32,717 nucleotides of DNA from an uncultured Lachnospiraceae bacterium. Its GTDB lineage: Bacteria; Bacillota; Clostridia; Lachnospirales; Lachnospiraceae. The position numbers were made by a program, and so were the translations under genes. Shown here piece by piece: positions 7,594 to 14,609 of this stretch. The notes below the pieces were generated by a model, which was given only the letters and a program-made list of their open reading frames with translations, ran no database searches and was not told the DNA's origin. How positions within the stretch are numbered: position 1 is the stretch's first letter; each line of letters opens with the position of its first letter. The stretch covers positions 1 to 32,717 of the forward strand of contig CAMOZY010000024.1 in assembly GCA_946631295.1 (NCBI GenBank). The letters are read 5' to 3'.

Positions 7594-8733
7594 TTATTTG
7601 GAATTAGGCCTTATATCACCTGTTTTCGGAATGGACGCATCCTTCTGGATGGGAGGCATCAGATAAGCAGTAACTCTGTTTCTTCCGCCTTCCTTAGATG
7701 CATAAACGCCTGCATCGGCATATTTGAAGGCATCTGAGAATGTGGTCGGATATGTGGCGCTTACGATACCACAGCTGAAGGTTACGCTTCTGTCGGTGAA
7801 CTTATACTTGATCTTTCCGAATCTTTCTCTCAGATCATCCATGAACTTGATATGATCATGATAATCGCCGCCGTCGAATACAAAGATGAATTCCTCACCG
7901 CCGTAACGTCCGGCTACAATGTTTTCCTTCAGGCTCTTGTTAACGGTATCACCGAATTTCCAGAGAACAACGTCACCGTTCTTATGTCCGTACGTATCGT
8001 TGATGCTCTTGAAGAAATCAAGGTCAACGACTGCAAGTGAAACAGGATGATCTTCGGATGCATCAAGCAGGAATATATCAGCCTTCTCCTGTGCGTAAGG
8101 ACGTGTGTGCAGATAGGTGAGCTGGTCTGTCTCAAGTCTCTGTCTGTAGCTGTCCTGCTTCTCATTTGCCTCAAAGACGATGTTCTGCATCTCCTTGTTG
8201 TAGATGATCATGTTACGGGATACGATCGCGCCGCAGGCAAGTACCATCATTACAACAAGCATGCTTTGAAGATAATAAACATAATCTTCGGGATACTGGA
8301 TCATCTCATAAAAAGCCGAAATAGCAACCGTGATTATCGAAAATACCGTGATCTTAAACAGCAGATGGGTATCATGGAATACGCTGCAGAACAGAACTGC
8401 AAGGATGGGAAGGCACCAGAGTGAAACATAGTATCCGTTCCAGAAGGAAATGCTCGCACCGATCGTAGCGCATGCAAAAGAACACACAGCGCACTTCTGG
8501 TCGTTTCCGACATTCTCCGAGGCATTTACAATCTTGGCGACAAAAGAAGCCACCAGATTGATGATAGTAGGTATGATAACCCTCAGAATGACGTAAAGCT
8601 TGATATCGTAATCAATGGTATGCATCACGGCACTGACGATACAGATACCAAGACTGACGATAAATCCCAATATCGTAAGCTGGAAATAAACCTTGATTAT
8701 TTTATTTCTCGCAAGAGTTTCTGCTTTATTCAT
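7594..8733 (-). CDS. Membrane-bound diguanylate cyclase (GGDEF)
   Basis: This 379-residue protein has about six N-terminal membrane segments (residues 15-190), a short coiled linker, and a C-terminal GGDEF domain. The active-site signature is GGEEF, preceded by DLDFFKSINDTYGHKNGD and followed by FSCGIVSA, so it should make cyclic di-GMP. The usual RxxD inhibitory site five residues before the signature is absent. The start at 8733 was chosen because longer versions run into the divergent MATE gene. The ribosome site is weak. The membrane part matches no sensor family I can name. Confidence 0.88.
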   Translation of the reverse strand: MNKAETLARNKIIKVYFQLTILGFIVSLGICIVSAVMHTIDYDIKLYVILRVIIPTIINLVASFVAKIVNASENVGNDQKCAVCSFACATIGASISFWNGYYVSLWCLPILAVLFCSVFHDTHLLFKITVFSIITVAISAFYEMIQYPEDYVYYLQSMLVVMMVLACGAIVSRNMIIYNKEMQNIVFEANEKQDSYRQRLETDQLTYLHTRPYAQEKADIFLLDASEDHPVSLAVVDLDFFKSINDTYGHKNGDVVLWKFGDTVNKSLKENIVAGRYGGEEFIFVFDGGDYHDHIKFMDDLRERFGKIKYKFTDRSVTFSCGIVSATYPTTFSDAFKYADAGVYASKEGGRNRVTAYLMPPIQKDASIPKTGDIRPNSK

Positions 8734-8815
8734 AGATATTTCAATTTTAATATCGAGGTAGTAAAATATCAACCGATTAAGAGAATAAACTTTCTGACAA
8801 TTTAAGGGATAGATT

Positions 8816-10138
8816 GTGAAGGATCTTACAAAAGGAAAACCTCTGAAGATCATATGTTTCTTCGCTCTTCCGATACTCATCGGAAGTCTGTTCAACCTCG
8901 CCTATTCCCTGGCTGACATGAAGATCCTGGGGCTTTTCATGGGGAAGGACGGAATCGCTGCCGCAGGTTCGGTCTCCGGGCTTTATGATCTTACTAATTC
9001 CTTTATGATGGGAATGACAAACGGGTTCGGTGTGATCACCGCGATGTATTACGGATCCGGTAACATGGAAAAGACCAGACATAATTTTGCGGTATCCATA
9101 TCTCTGGCATGTATCTGTGCTCTTACCGTTTCCGGCATCTGCCTGCTCTTTTTTGACAGGATACTTGATATACTGAATGTCCCTCCCGAAGTCAGGGAAA
9201 GTGCTTCTCTGTATATAGGGATAATGATCTCAGGTCTTATATTCTCGGCTCTTTATAACTGCCTGGCAGCATCCCTCAGAGCTGTAGGCGATGCCTACAC
9301 CCCTCTTATCTTCCTCGTAATCTCAACGCTTTTAAATACCGGGCTCGATGTTCTTTTTGTAGGAGGATTTAATCTCGGCACCCCCGGAGCAGCCATAGCT
9401 ACTGTCACAAGCCAGATCATCTGTTCCGGAGCATGCCTTGCTTATTCTTTTATCAGATATAAGGAACTTAGGTTCAGCCTTAAGGAAATGATCCCTCACC
9501 GGAAAGCAGGTCTCAGAATGCTCATGTCCTCGGGCATATCAATGGCTCTTATGAGCTCCATGGTCGCATTCGGAACGCTGTCACTTCAGACTGCCATCAA
9601 CACCCTCGGTGAAAACATTGTGGTTGCTCACGCAGCCACAAGGAAGCTTTCCGGCATATTCATGCTGCCCTTCGGAGTATTTGGAACCGCAATGGCCACA
9701 TACAGTGGCCAGAACTACGGAGCCGGCAGGAAGGACAGGATCAAAGAAGGACTCCGCGCTACCGTCGGGATTTCCTTTGCATACAGCCTCCTGTGTATGC
9801 TGGTAAGCTATACTATATGTCCGTCCATCATCAGGGCGATAGCAAGTACTGATGAGCATGAGATCATATTCAATGCAGTCAGGTATCAGAAGATAGACAC
9901 TCTCTTCTACTTCGTTCCTGCCGTGATATCCATCTTCAGAAATTCTCTGCAGGGAATGGGTGAGCACAGACTTCCCGTTATTTCCAGCTTTGCCGAGCTT
10001 CTTGGAAAACTCCTGATAGCCCTCTATCTGACACCGGTTCTTAAATACACAGGTATCATTCTGGCAGAGCCCATCGTGTGGATCATAATGGTCATTCCGC
10101 TCATATATGGCATGTGGAAAAGACTTAAGAATGAATAG
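8816..10138 (+). CDS. MATE family multidrug/sodium antiporter
   Basis: This 440-residue protein has about twelve membrane segments and the MATE layout: KDLTKGKPLKIICFFALPI at the start, the repeated internal halves, and the SLRAVGDAYTPL motif near residue 160. It probably exports cationic drugs or metabolites using a sodium or proton gradient. A GTG start follows AAGGGAT. It is divergent from the GGDEF gene with 82 bp between starts, so the two share a promoter region. The integrated element begins just after its terminator. Confidence 0.92.
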   Translation: MKDLTKGKPLKIICFFALPILIGSLFNLAYSLADMKILGLFMGKDGIAAAGSVSGLYDLTNSFMMGMTNGFGVITAMYYGSGNMEKTRHNFAVSISLACICALTVSGICLLFFDRILDILNVPPEVRESASLYIGIMISGLIFSALYNCLAASLRAVGDAYTPLIFLVISTLLNTGLDVLFVGGFNLGTPGAAIATVTSQIICSGACLAYSFIRYKELRFSLKEMIPHRKAGLRMLMSSGISMALMSSMVAFGTLSLQTAINTLGENIVVAHAATRKLSGIFMLPFGVFGTAMATYSGQNYGAGRKDRIKEGLRATVGISFAYSLLCMLVSYTICPSIIRAIASTDEHEIIFNAVRYQKIDTLFYFVPAVISIFRNSLQGMGEHRLPVISSFAELLGKLLIALYLTPVLKYTGIILAEPIVWIIMVIPLIYGMWKRLKNE

Positions 10139-10148
10139 AATAAAAAAA

Positions 10149-10174
10149 AGAAACCTCACGGTTTCTCTTTTTTT
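10149..10174 (+). terminator. Terminator of the MATE gene
   Basis: AGAAACC-TCAC-GGTTTCT (10149-10166) is followed by CTTTTTTTT. It ends 4 bp before the left attachment repeat. Confidence 0.85.
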
Positions 10175-10177
10175 ATA

Positions 10178-10220
10178 GTCGGAGTGACTAGATTCGAACT
10201 AGCGGCCTCCGCCTCCCTAA
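10178..10220 (-). repeat. Left attachment site: displaced 3' half of tRNA-Pro
   Basis: This is identical for 43 bp to 19658-19700 and then diverges in the anticodon-loop region. It holds the T arm and the 3' acceptor strand but no 5' half, so it is the original tRNA end displaced by insertion and is not a working tRNA. Confidence 0.9.
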
Positions 10221-10339
10221 CGGCTTTACTCGTTTTGTCTGATTTTCTCTATTTCCTCACAAATGCCGATTTTATGCGGTTTTCTAAACAGTCCCTTTTT
10301 ATAACTTTTTCTGTGTTTTTGTGGTTTTTTATATTTTTG

Positions 10340-10370
10340 TCCGTCAAATGTCTGTCAAATTCCGTCAAAA
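10340..10370 (+). repeat. Left integrase arm-type repeats
   Basis: Three copies of a 10-bp unit TCYGTCAAAW occur at 10340-10349, 10351-10360 and 10361-10370. The same unit occurs twice, in the same orientation, near the right end (19555-19575). Tyrosine integrases with an N-terminal arm-binding domain recognise such repeats. Confidence 0.65.
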
Positions 10371-10389
10371 TTGAACTAGTGCCCTCCGC
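10371..10389 (-). repeat. Degenerate third copy of the tRNA-Pro T-arm region
   Basis: GAACTAGTGCCCTCCGC (10373-10389) matches GAACTAGCGGCCTCCGC of the attachment repeat at 15 of 17 positions. It lies about 150 bp inside the left end. It may be a scar of an earlier insertion or a decoy core site. Confidence 0.45.
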
Positions 10390-10397
10390 AACAAAAT

Positions 10398-10427
10398 AAG
10401 GGGATTCAACCTCATGTGAACCCCCTT
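10398..10427 (-). terminator. Probable terminator of the integrase gene
   Basis: AAGGGGATTCA and TGAACCCCCTT form an 11-bp stem with one mismatch, downstream of the integrase on the minus strand. The following ATTTTG is a weak T-run. Confidence 0.55.
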
Positions 10428-10452
10428 AAAATGCCCTATATTCGCTTTTTGG

Positions 10453-11745
10453 TCAGTTTGCTAATAAATCACCTAATGTGTCAGATGCGACCTCATCCAT
10501 GGATTCCAGAGCGTGTCCGTATACATCAAGCGTGACGGAGGGATTAGCGTGTCCTAATCTGTGGCTGACGGTCTCAATATCTACCCCTTTGGCTAATAAC
10601 AGTGTGGCTGATGTATGCCTCAGATCATGAAGTCTTATAACCGGGAGTTTCAGATCCGGATCATCCACAGAGTTATTATACATCTCAATTATCTGTTGGA
10701 ACTTGTGGGACGGTGTATCAATTCCCATGTGCTGTCCGATATGATCCTCAGTCCGTATGAAGATATAATTATCGTCAAACTCTTTACCTCTGTATCCCTC
10801 CCAGGCTGTCCCGAGCTTTAAAGATAATTCCTTTTGCTGTGCTTTCCATTCCTTGAGCATACTGAAGCAGATATCCGGGAGTTTTATTTCCCTGTTGCCG
10901 CTGACAGTCTTTGTCCCCTTTACTATCTGCCCTTTTGACTGTGTCTTAGCTATGGATTTATTCACACTGATGCTTTTTGTGTCAAAATTCACATCTTGCC
11001 ATCTAAGAGCGATCATCTCACCTCTTCTGAATCCGGAATACAGAGCGATGGTAAAATAGACCTGGAACTGATACGGAACTGTCATTTTATAGGAATAATC
11101 GGGGACAGTGTAGTTTTCTCCGGTCTGTTTCAGTTTCCGTGTATGCCCCTTGTGTATCACGTCAAAAGTGCCCGATAGAGCTTTTAAAAAGATTTTGGCT
11201 TGATCTATATCGAAATAATGCAAGGAATCATCCTTTTGTAGTTTCGGGAGTCTCACACGGTCACAGGGATTAGTTTCTATTATCTCCATACGGAATGCAT
11301 ATTTCATAACGGAGTTTATAGGCACGTGCACACGCTTTATAGTCCCTGGAGCTCTCCCCTCGTTTTCCATATCGTTATAAATCTGCTGAATATGTAAAGG
11401 GGATATCTTATTCACAGGAATGTTGCCTAATACCGGAACCGCCCTCTGATTAAGTATTCGGATATAATCCTCCTGGATAGACAGTGTCAGATCCTTAAAT
11501 GCTCTGTCCTGTTTCCAATAATCAATCACTTGATTAAATGTCAGCTTATCACCCTTGAGATATTTTCCGTTCTTGACTCTCTCCTCGAACTCCATAGCCG
11601 CTTTTTCAACTTCTTTTTGAACCTTAGACGGTGCGGTTTCGGTCGGGGTAAATGTCATAGACTCACATATCTTTTTTCCTTTATCGTCACGTCCTACATA
11701 TACCGATATCTGATAAGTGTTTCCCCTCTGCCTTATGTTTGCCAT
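10453..11745 (-). CDS. int: Tyrosine recombinase / integrase
   Basis: This 430-residue protein has three parts: an N-terminal arm-binding domain (residues 1-60, RQRGNTYQISVYVGRD), a SAM-like core-binding domain (about 65-165), and a catalytic domain (about 180-425). The catalytic residues are present: Arg in GFRRGEM near 238, Lys in KTVSGNREI, HDLRH near 370, His in RLGH, and the Tyr nucleophile in LDVYGHA near 405. It should insert and excise the element at tRNA-Pro. It lies next to the left attachment site, as is usual, with the excisionase-like genes across the control region. Confidence 0.95.
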   Translation of the reverse strand: MANIRQRGNTYQISVYVGRDDKGKKICESMTFTPTETAPSKVQKEVEKAAMEFEERVKNGKYLKGDKLTFNQVIDYWKQDRAFKDLTLSIQEDYIRILNQRAVPVLGNIPVNKISPLHIQQIYNDMENEGRAPGTIKRVHVPINSVMKYAFRMEIIETNPCDRVRLPKLQKDDSLHYFDIDQAKIFLKALSGTFDVIHKGHTRKLKQTGENYTVPDYSYKMTVPYQFQVYFTIALYSGFRRGEMIALRWQDVNFDTKSISVNKSIAKTQSKGQIVKGTKTVSGNREIKLPDICFSMLKEWKAQQKELSLKLGTAWEGYRGKEFDDNYIFIRTEDHIGQHMGIDTPSHKFQQIIEMYNNSVDDPDLKLPVIRLHDLRHTSATLLLAKGVDIETVSHRLGHANPSVTLDVYGHALESMDEVASDTLGDLLAN

Positions 11746-11765
11746 CTTACACCTCGATTCTGTGA

Positions 11766-11960
11766 TTAAGACTCACTCACCAGGAACTTATCGAGGGGAA
11801 CCCCTAAAGCCTTGCATATCTTGTAATACAGTATGCAGTCCATTGTGTCCTGATCACACGCGCTTGACAGCTCCGGAACCGTGAGTCCGACACTCTCTGC
11901 AACCTTTGAAAATGACATTCCGCTCATTGTTATGTAGCTGCTTATCTTCTTACCTACCAT
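11766..11960 (-). CDS. Small HTH protein (Xre-like), first from integrase
   Basis: This 64-residue protein starts MVGKKISSYI and contains a lambda-repressor-like helix-turn-helix (SFSKVAESVGLTVPELSSA). The ATG at 11960 follows GAGAGGAG with eight bases between; a longer TTG start would lie on top of this ribosome site. It is one of three tiny HTH genes in a row before the integrase. They may act as Cro-like regulators of integrase or as excision directionality factors; I cannot tell which. Confidence 0.72.
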   Translation of the reverse strand: MVGKKISSYITMSGMSFSKVAESVGLTVPELSSACDQDTMDCILYYKICKALGVPLDKFLVSES

Positions 11961-12000
11961 GTTTTTATCTCCTCTCAAATTATTGTTGTGTCCGGTGAAG

Positions 12001-12204
12001 TTATGAGAAAAATATCTCCGTCAACTGATCATTAGACAGATTCAGTAAATCCCTCATTATGCTGATATCTGCAGACGTGAACTCACTGTGTCCGTTTGCT
12101 CTGTTCTCGAAACTAGAGCTTGATATTCCTAACATGTGAGCGATAAATGCTCTGTCAAGTCCCGATACTCTTATTATCTCGTTAAGTTTTGCCGTGTTCG
12201 TCAT
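12001..12204 (-). CDS. Small HTH protein (Xre-like), second
   Basis: This 67-residue protein has an Xre-type helix-turn-helix: DRAFIAHMLGISSSSFENRANG. AGGAGGTGAGACC precedes the ATG, one of the best ribosome sites in the element. It lies 14 bp after the third HTH gene and 40 bp before the first, on one transcript with the repressor. Its sequence differs enough from its neighbours that these are separate regulators and not a recent duplication. Confidence 0.75.
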   Translation of the reverse strand: MTNTAKLNEIIRVSGLDRAFIAHMLGISSSSFENRANGHSEFTSADISIMRDLLNLSNDQLTEIFFS

Positions 12205-12218
12205 GGTCTCACCTCCTG

Positions 12219-12401
12219 TTATGCAAAATACTTGTCAGCACTTATGCCGTACCTCACACACAGTGTCTTTACTTCCTGGAGCGTGAAAACGGATCTGTTA
12301 TTCAGTTTGCGGTTAACGGTCCCGATGGACACTCCCAGGAGCTCCGCGATATCACGCTGCTTAATGTGCTGTTCGATACAATATGCTTTAAATTTGCTCA
12401 T
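12219..12401 (-). CDS. Small HTH protein (Xre-like), third
   Basis: This 60-residue protein is almost entirely a helix-turn-helix: KQRDIAELLGVSIGTVNRKL. GGGAGGTAAAAAGAA precedes the ATG, and the start overlaps the end of the repressor gene by 4 bp (ATGA), so it is probably translated with it. It resembles phage Cro proteins in size. Confidence 0.75.
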   Translation of the reverse strand: MSKFKAYCIEQHIKQRDIAELLGVSIGTVNRKLNNRSVFTLQEVKTLCVRYGISADKYFA

Positions 12402-13195
12402 TTCTTTTTACCTCCCTTATTAATGGTATTTATTACTTGTTCAGCTTGTTCTGCAGTGCCTTTGTAATACGGTATTAATTCTTTAGGGATATCCTCAAAG
12501 CGTTGAATCTTGCCATTTTCCCAAAGCTCTTGAAGCGCTTCTGATCTTTGCATACGGCCTTCATAATAATCCTTGTCTCCGATATCCTTATCATAAGAGT
12601 AAACGTTATAACTTGATATGAGCTCGTTCATTAGCCTTGTGATTTTTACTATTATCAGATCCTGTCGGTCTCTTGCCCTCTCCCGAGCACCCTTATATCT
12701 GTTATCTATCGGCTGTTCAAGTAGTCCGAAATAATAGCTATTCCACATTAACAATTCATAGATCAGATCTAGCATATCAATAACGAACTCCGGACGGTTT
12801 GACAGCAGATAATCCAGCAGATTTTTCCGTAAATGAATATTCGATGTATTTAGGCTGATATCTTCGTCAATATCGTTATGAATAGCCTCTATTCCTTTTA
12901 TAGCCTTATCACTTAATCCTAACTTTTCAGATATAGACTTGTAAGAATCATCAAAGTGTTCCTGATCATCCATCAATAGATAATTCATATCGCACCCAAG
13001 CTTGTCGCAAATCTCAAGTAGTTTCTCAATTTTGGGAATTGTGCCACTCCCTGGATTTACATTTTTCCATTTCTCAATAGCCTTGATACTTAAATCAAAC
13101 ATTTCTGCCAGCTCTTGATTAGTCTTTTGTTTTGACTGGGCTAAATCTTTGAATCTTCTAGAAAACAATACTTTTAAATCTTCTTTCTCACTCAT
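12398..13195 (-). CDS. HTH repressor-like protein of the element
   Basis: This 265-residue protein has an N-terminal Xre helix-turn-helix (about residues 12-75: TNQELAEMFDLSIKAIEKW, then IPKIEKLLEICDKLGCDMNYLL) and a long helical, acidic C-terminal region that I do not recognise. No S24 peptidase serine-lysine pair is visible, so induction by self-cleavage is unlikely. The start at 13195 follows AAAGGA. The gene reads away from the divergent control region, the position of a master repressor. In satellites such repressors are often relieved by a helper phage protein, but here that is only inference. Confidence 0.78.
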   Translation of the reverse strand: MSEKEDLKVLFSRRFKDLAQSKQKTNQELAEMFDLSIKAIEKWKNVNPGSGTIPKIEKLLEICDKLGCDMNYLLMDDQEHFDDSYKSISEKLGLSDKAIKGIEAIHNDIDEDISLNTSNIHLRKNLLDYLLSNRPEFVIDMLDLIYELLMWNSYYFGLLEQPIDNRYKGARERARDRQDLIIVKITRLMNELISSYNVYSYDKDIGDKDYYEGRMQRSEALQELWENGKIQRFEDIPKELIPYYKGTAEQAEQVINTINKGGKKK

Positions 13196-13263
13196 CACCT
13201 TTTTCCTTTCTATGGATATTACCACTATCTTTTATGTGTTTATAATTCCTCTTATTGGTTCGT

Positions 13264-13312
13264 TGTGCTATCCCTCACCAAGAATATATACTCTTCTTGT
13301 GGCTGACGTCAA
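13264..13312. promoter_or_regulatory. Divergent control region with operator candidate
   Basis: An inverted repeat CAAGAA (13279-13284) / TTCTTG (13294-13299) lies midway between the divergent genes. On the minus strand TTGACG (13307-13312) and TATATT (13283-13288) are 18 bp apart. On the plus strand TTGTGC (about 13264) and ATATAC are 17 bp apart. The operator overlaps both promoters, so one repressor could control both directions. Confidence 0.5.
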
Positions 13313-13346
13313 CACAAAAAACAACAACATTTTATGGAGGTATTAA

Positions 13347-13541
13347 ATGAAAACTACACAGAAAAATCAGAAAATACGCATGGCACTCGTTAAGAATGGA
13401 CTCTGCCTTTGGAACCTGGAGGATATTCTCGGTGTATCCTCTATGACCATCACACGCATGATGAGACATGAGCTCCCAAAGGAAAAGCAGCTCGAGATCA
13501 TCAGTCTTATTGAAAAGGAGGTTAAGAATGGCAGCAGATAA
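13347..13541 (+). CDS. Small HTH protein, first gene of the replication operon
   Basis: This 64-residue protein carries a helix-turn-helix-like segment (LCLWNLEDILGVSSMTITRMM). GGAGGTATTAA precedes the ATG. It is the first gene to the right of the divergent control region, the position of Cro or of an activator in phages. Its stop lies 14 bp inside the next gene, so the two are coupled. Confidence 0.75.
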   Translation: MKTTQKNQKIRMALVKNGLCLWNLEDILGVSSMTITRMMRHELPKEKQLEIISLIEKEVKNGSR

Positions 13542-13725
13542 AGTCCCTGTCGTGGACATGATTCCGGAAATGCTTACCCTGGACCAAACGTCCAAGAGAT
13601 CCGGGCTAAGCTATGATGCGTTACGGAAAATGTGCTTAAACAATGAAATCGTTCATATCCGTGTAGGGAAAAAGTTTCTTATTAACTGGAATCGTTTCGT
13701 TGACTATCTCAACGGAGAAATGTGA
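13528..13725 (+). CDS. Excisionase-like HTH protein
   Basis: This 65-residue protein matches the small MerR-like/excisionase DNA-binding type (HTH_17): LTLDQTSKRSGLSYDALRKMC, then EIVHIRVGKKFLINWNRFVDYL, the typical wing and C-terminal helix. The ATG at 13528 follows AAAAGGAGG and overlaps the previous gene by 14 bp. Such proteins help excision by bending attachment-site DNA. The name Xis is an inference from family and context, since the gene is far from the integrase. Confidence 0.78.
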   Translation: MAADKVPVVDMIPEMLTLDQTSKRSGLSYDALRKMCLNNEIVHIRVGKKFLINWNRFVDYLNGEM

Positions 13726-13733
13726 GGGATATC

Positions 13734-13823
13734 ATGAATGATTATTTTTCACAAACAGAAAAGGAGGACTCCACCAATGACAAACGCGCCCACGTTTCCC
13801 AGCTGGATGAAGTCACTCCATAG
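13734..13823 (+). CDS. Possible 29-residue peptide in frame with the primase
   Basis: The ATG at 13734 follows GAGGGATATC and opens a frame MNDYFSQTEKEDS... that ends at a TAG (13821-13823). The same frame continues without another stop to the primase ATG at 13920. The 9-bp word GATGAAGTC flanks the stop at 13806 and 13833. It may be a small gene, a leader, or a once longer primase N-terminus broken by a nonsense codon. Confidence 0.35.
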   Translation: MNDYFSQTEKEDSTNDKRAHVSQLDEVTP

Positions 13824-13929
13824 CTGTTTATCGATGAAGTCCGGTATCATCGGACGTCCATCCAAAACATATTTATTATACATCGATTCCCCTTTGGGAA
13901 CAAACAGGAGGGGGACATCATGGATATAA
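13777..13929 (+). CDS. Possible 50-residue peptide overlapping the primase start
   Basis: The ATG at 13777 follows GGAGG and the frame (MTNAPTFPSWMK...) ends in a TAA that overlaps the primase start by 10 bp. This is the overlap style seen elsewhere in the operon. It also overlaps the 29-residue frame in another phase, so both cannot easily be main products. No family is recognised. Confidence 0.35.
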   Translation: MTNAPTFPSWMKSLHSCLSMKSGIIGRPSKTYLLYIDSPLGTNRRGTSWI

Positions 13930-14609
13930 ATATAACCGAGGTAAAAAAAGAGTTTTCGGAAAAGATTCCGGGAATATACGAAATCAGAATCCTTATTTCC
14001 GATAATTACAGTACCGCTCTATCCGCTTATGTTGACTATACGAACCTCGATTCTGTTCTGCAGCAGATAGTAACCTGGAAAGTCAAACCCGGTGTTAATT
14101 ACAACATATATGCAACGGTTAATCCTTGTAAAGACTATTGCAAGAGCCGTGAGCAATATGGAAAGCTCTGCAGAACACGTATAACCACCCAGGATGATGA
14201 TATCGAGCGTATTACTTGGCTCCCGATAGATATAGATCCTGAGCGTCCTAAAGGTGTAAGTGCAACGGATGAGGAAAAGCGAACCGCTTACCTACAAGCT
14301 GCAGATCTGATCCAGTATCTATCTATGCAAGGATGGGATTCTCCCGAGGAGGTAGACAGTGGTAACGGATATCACGTCAAGTATAGAGTGGACCTCCCTA
14401 ATGATGAAGAAGGCAGAGATATCATAGACTCAGCTCTTAAAAAACTACACCAATTATTTCCCTTAGTTGATACAACAGCGAAGAATCCATCAAGAGTTTT
14501 GAAACTCCCCGGAACTATTGCCATGAAGGGCAGAAATACCGAGGACAGACCTCATAGACTGTCTGTGATTATGGGAAAAGCCACGGAGGTTGTTAATGAG
14601 CAACAATGA
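13920..14609 (+). CDS. AEP-type DNA primase (RepB-like primase domain)
   Basis: This 229-residue protein shows archaeo-eukaryotic primase motifs: the metal-binding IDIDPERP near residue 102, SGNGYH near residue 145, and a downstream RVLKLPGTIAMKG. It should lay primers for replication of the excised element. AGGAGGGGGACATC precedes the ATG. Its 3' end overlaps the helicase gene by 14 bp, so the two are made together. In many satellites and plasmids primase and helicase are fused; here they are split into two proteins. Confidence 0.85.
   Translation: MDINITEVKKEFSEKIPGIYEIRILISDNYSTALSAYVDYTNLDSVLQQIVTWKVKPGVNYNIYATVNPCKDYCKSREQYGKLCRTRITTQDDDIERITWLPIDIDPERPKGVSATDEEKRTAYLQAADLIQYLSMQGWDSPEEVDSGNGYHVKYRVDLPNDEEGRDIIDSALKKLHQLFPLVDTTAKNPSRVLKLPGTIAMKGRNTEDRPHRLSVIMGKATEVVNEQQ

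Noticed and set aside
9581-10159. 192-codon minus-strand frame opposite the MATE gene
   Set aside because: Antisense to a conserved transporter, rich in improbable Cys/His runs, and no ribosome site.
10178-10220. Second functional tRNA-Pro gene
   Set aside because: Only the 3' half is present; the D arm, 5' acceptor strand and anticodon stem 5' side are missing.
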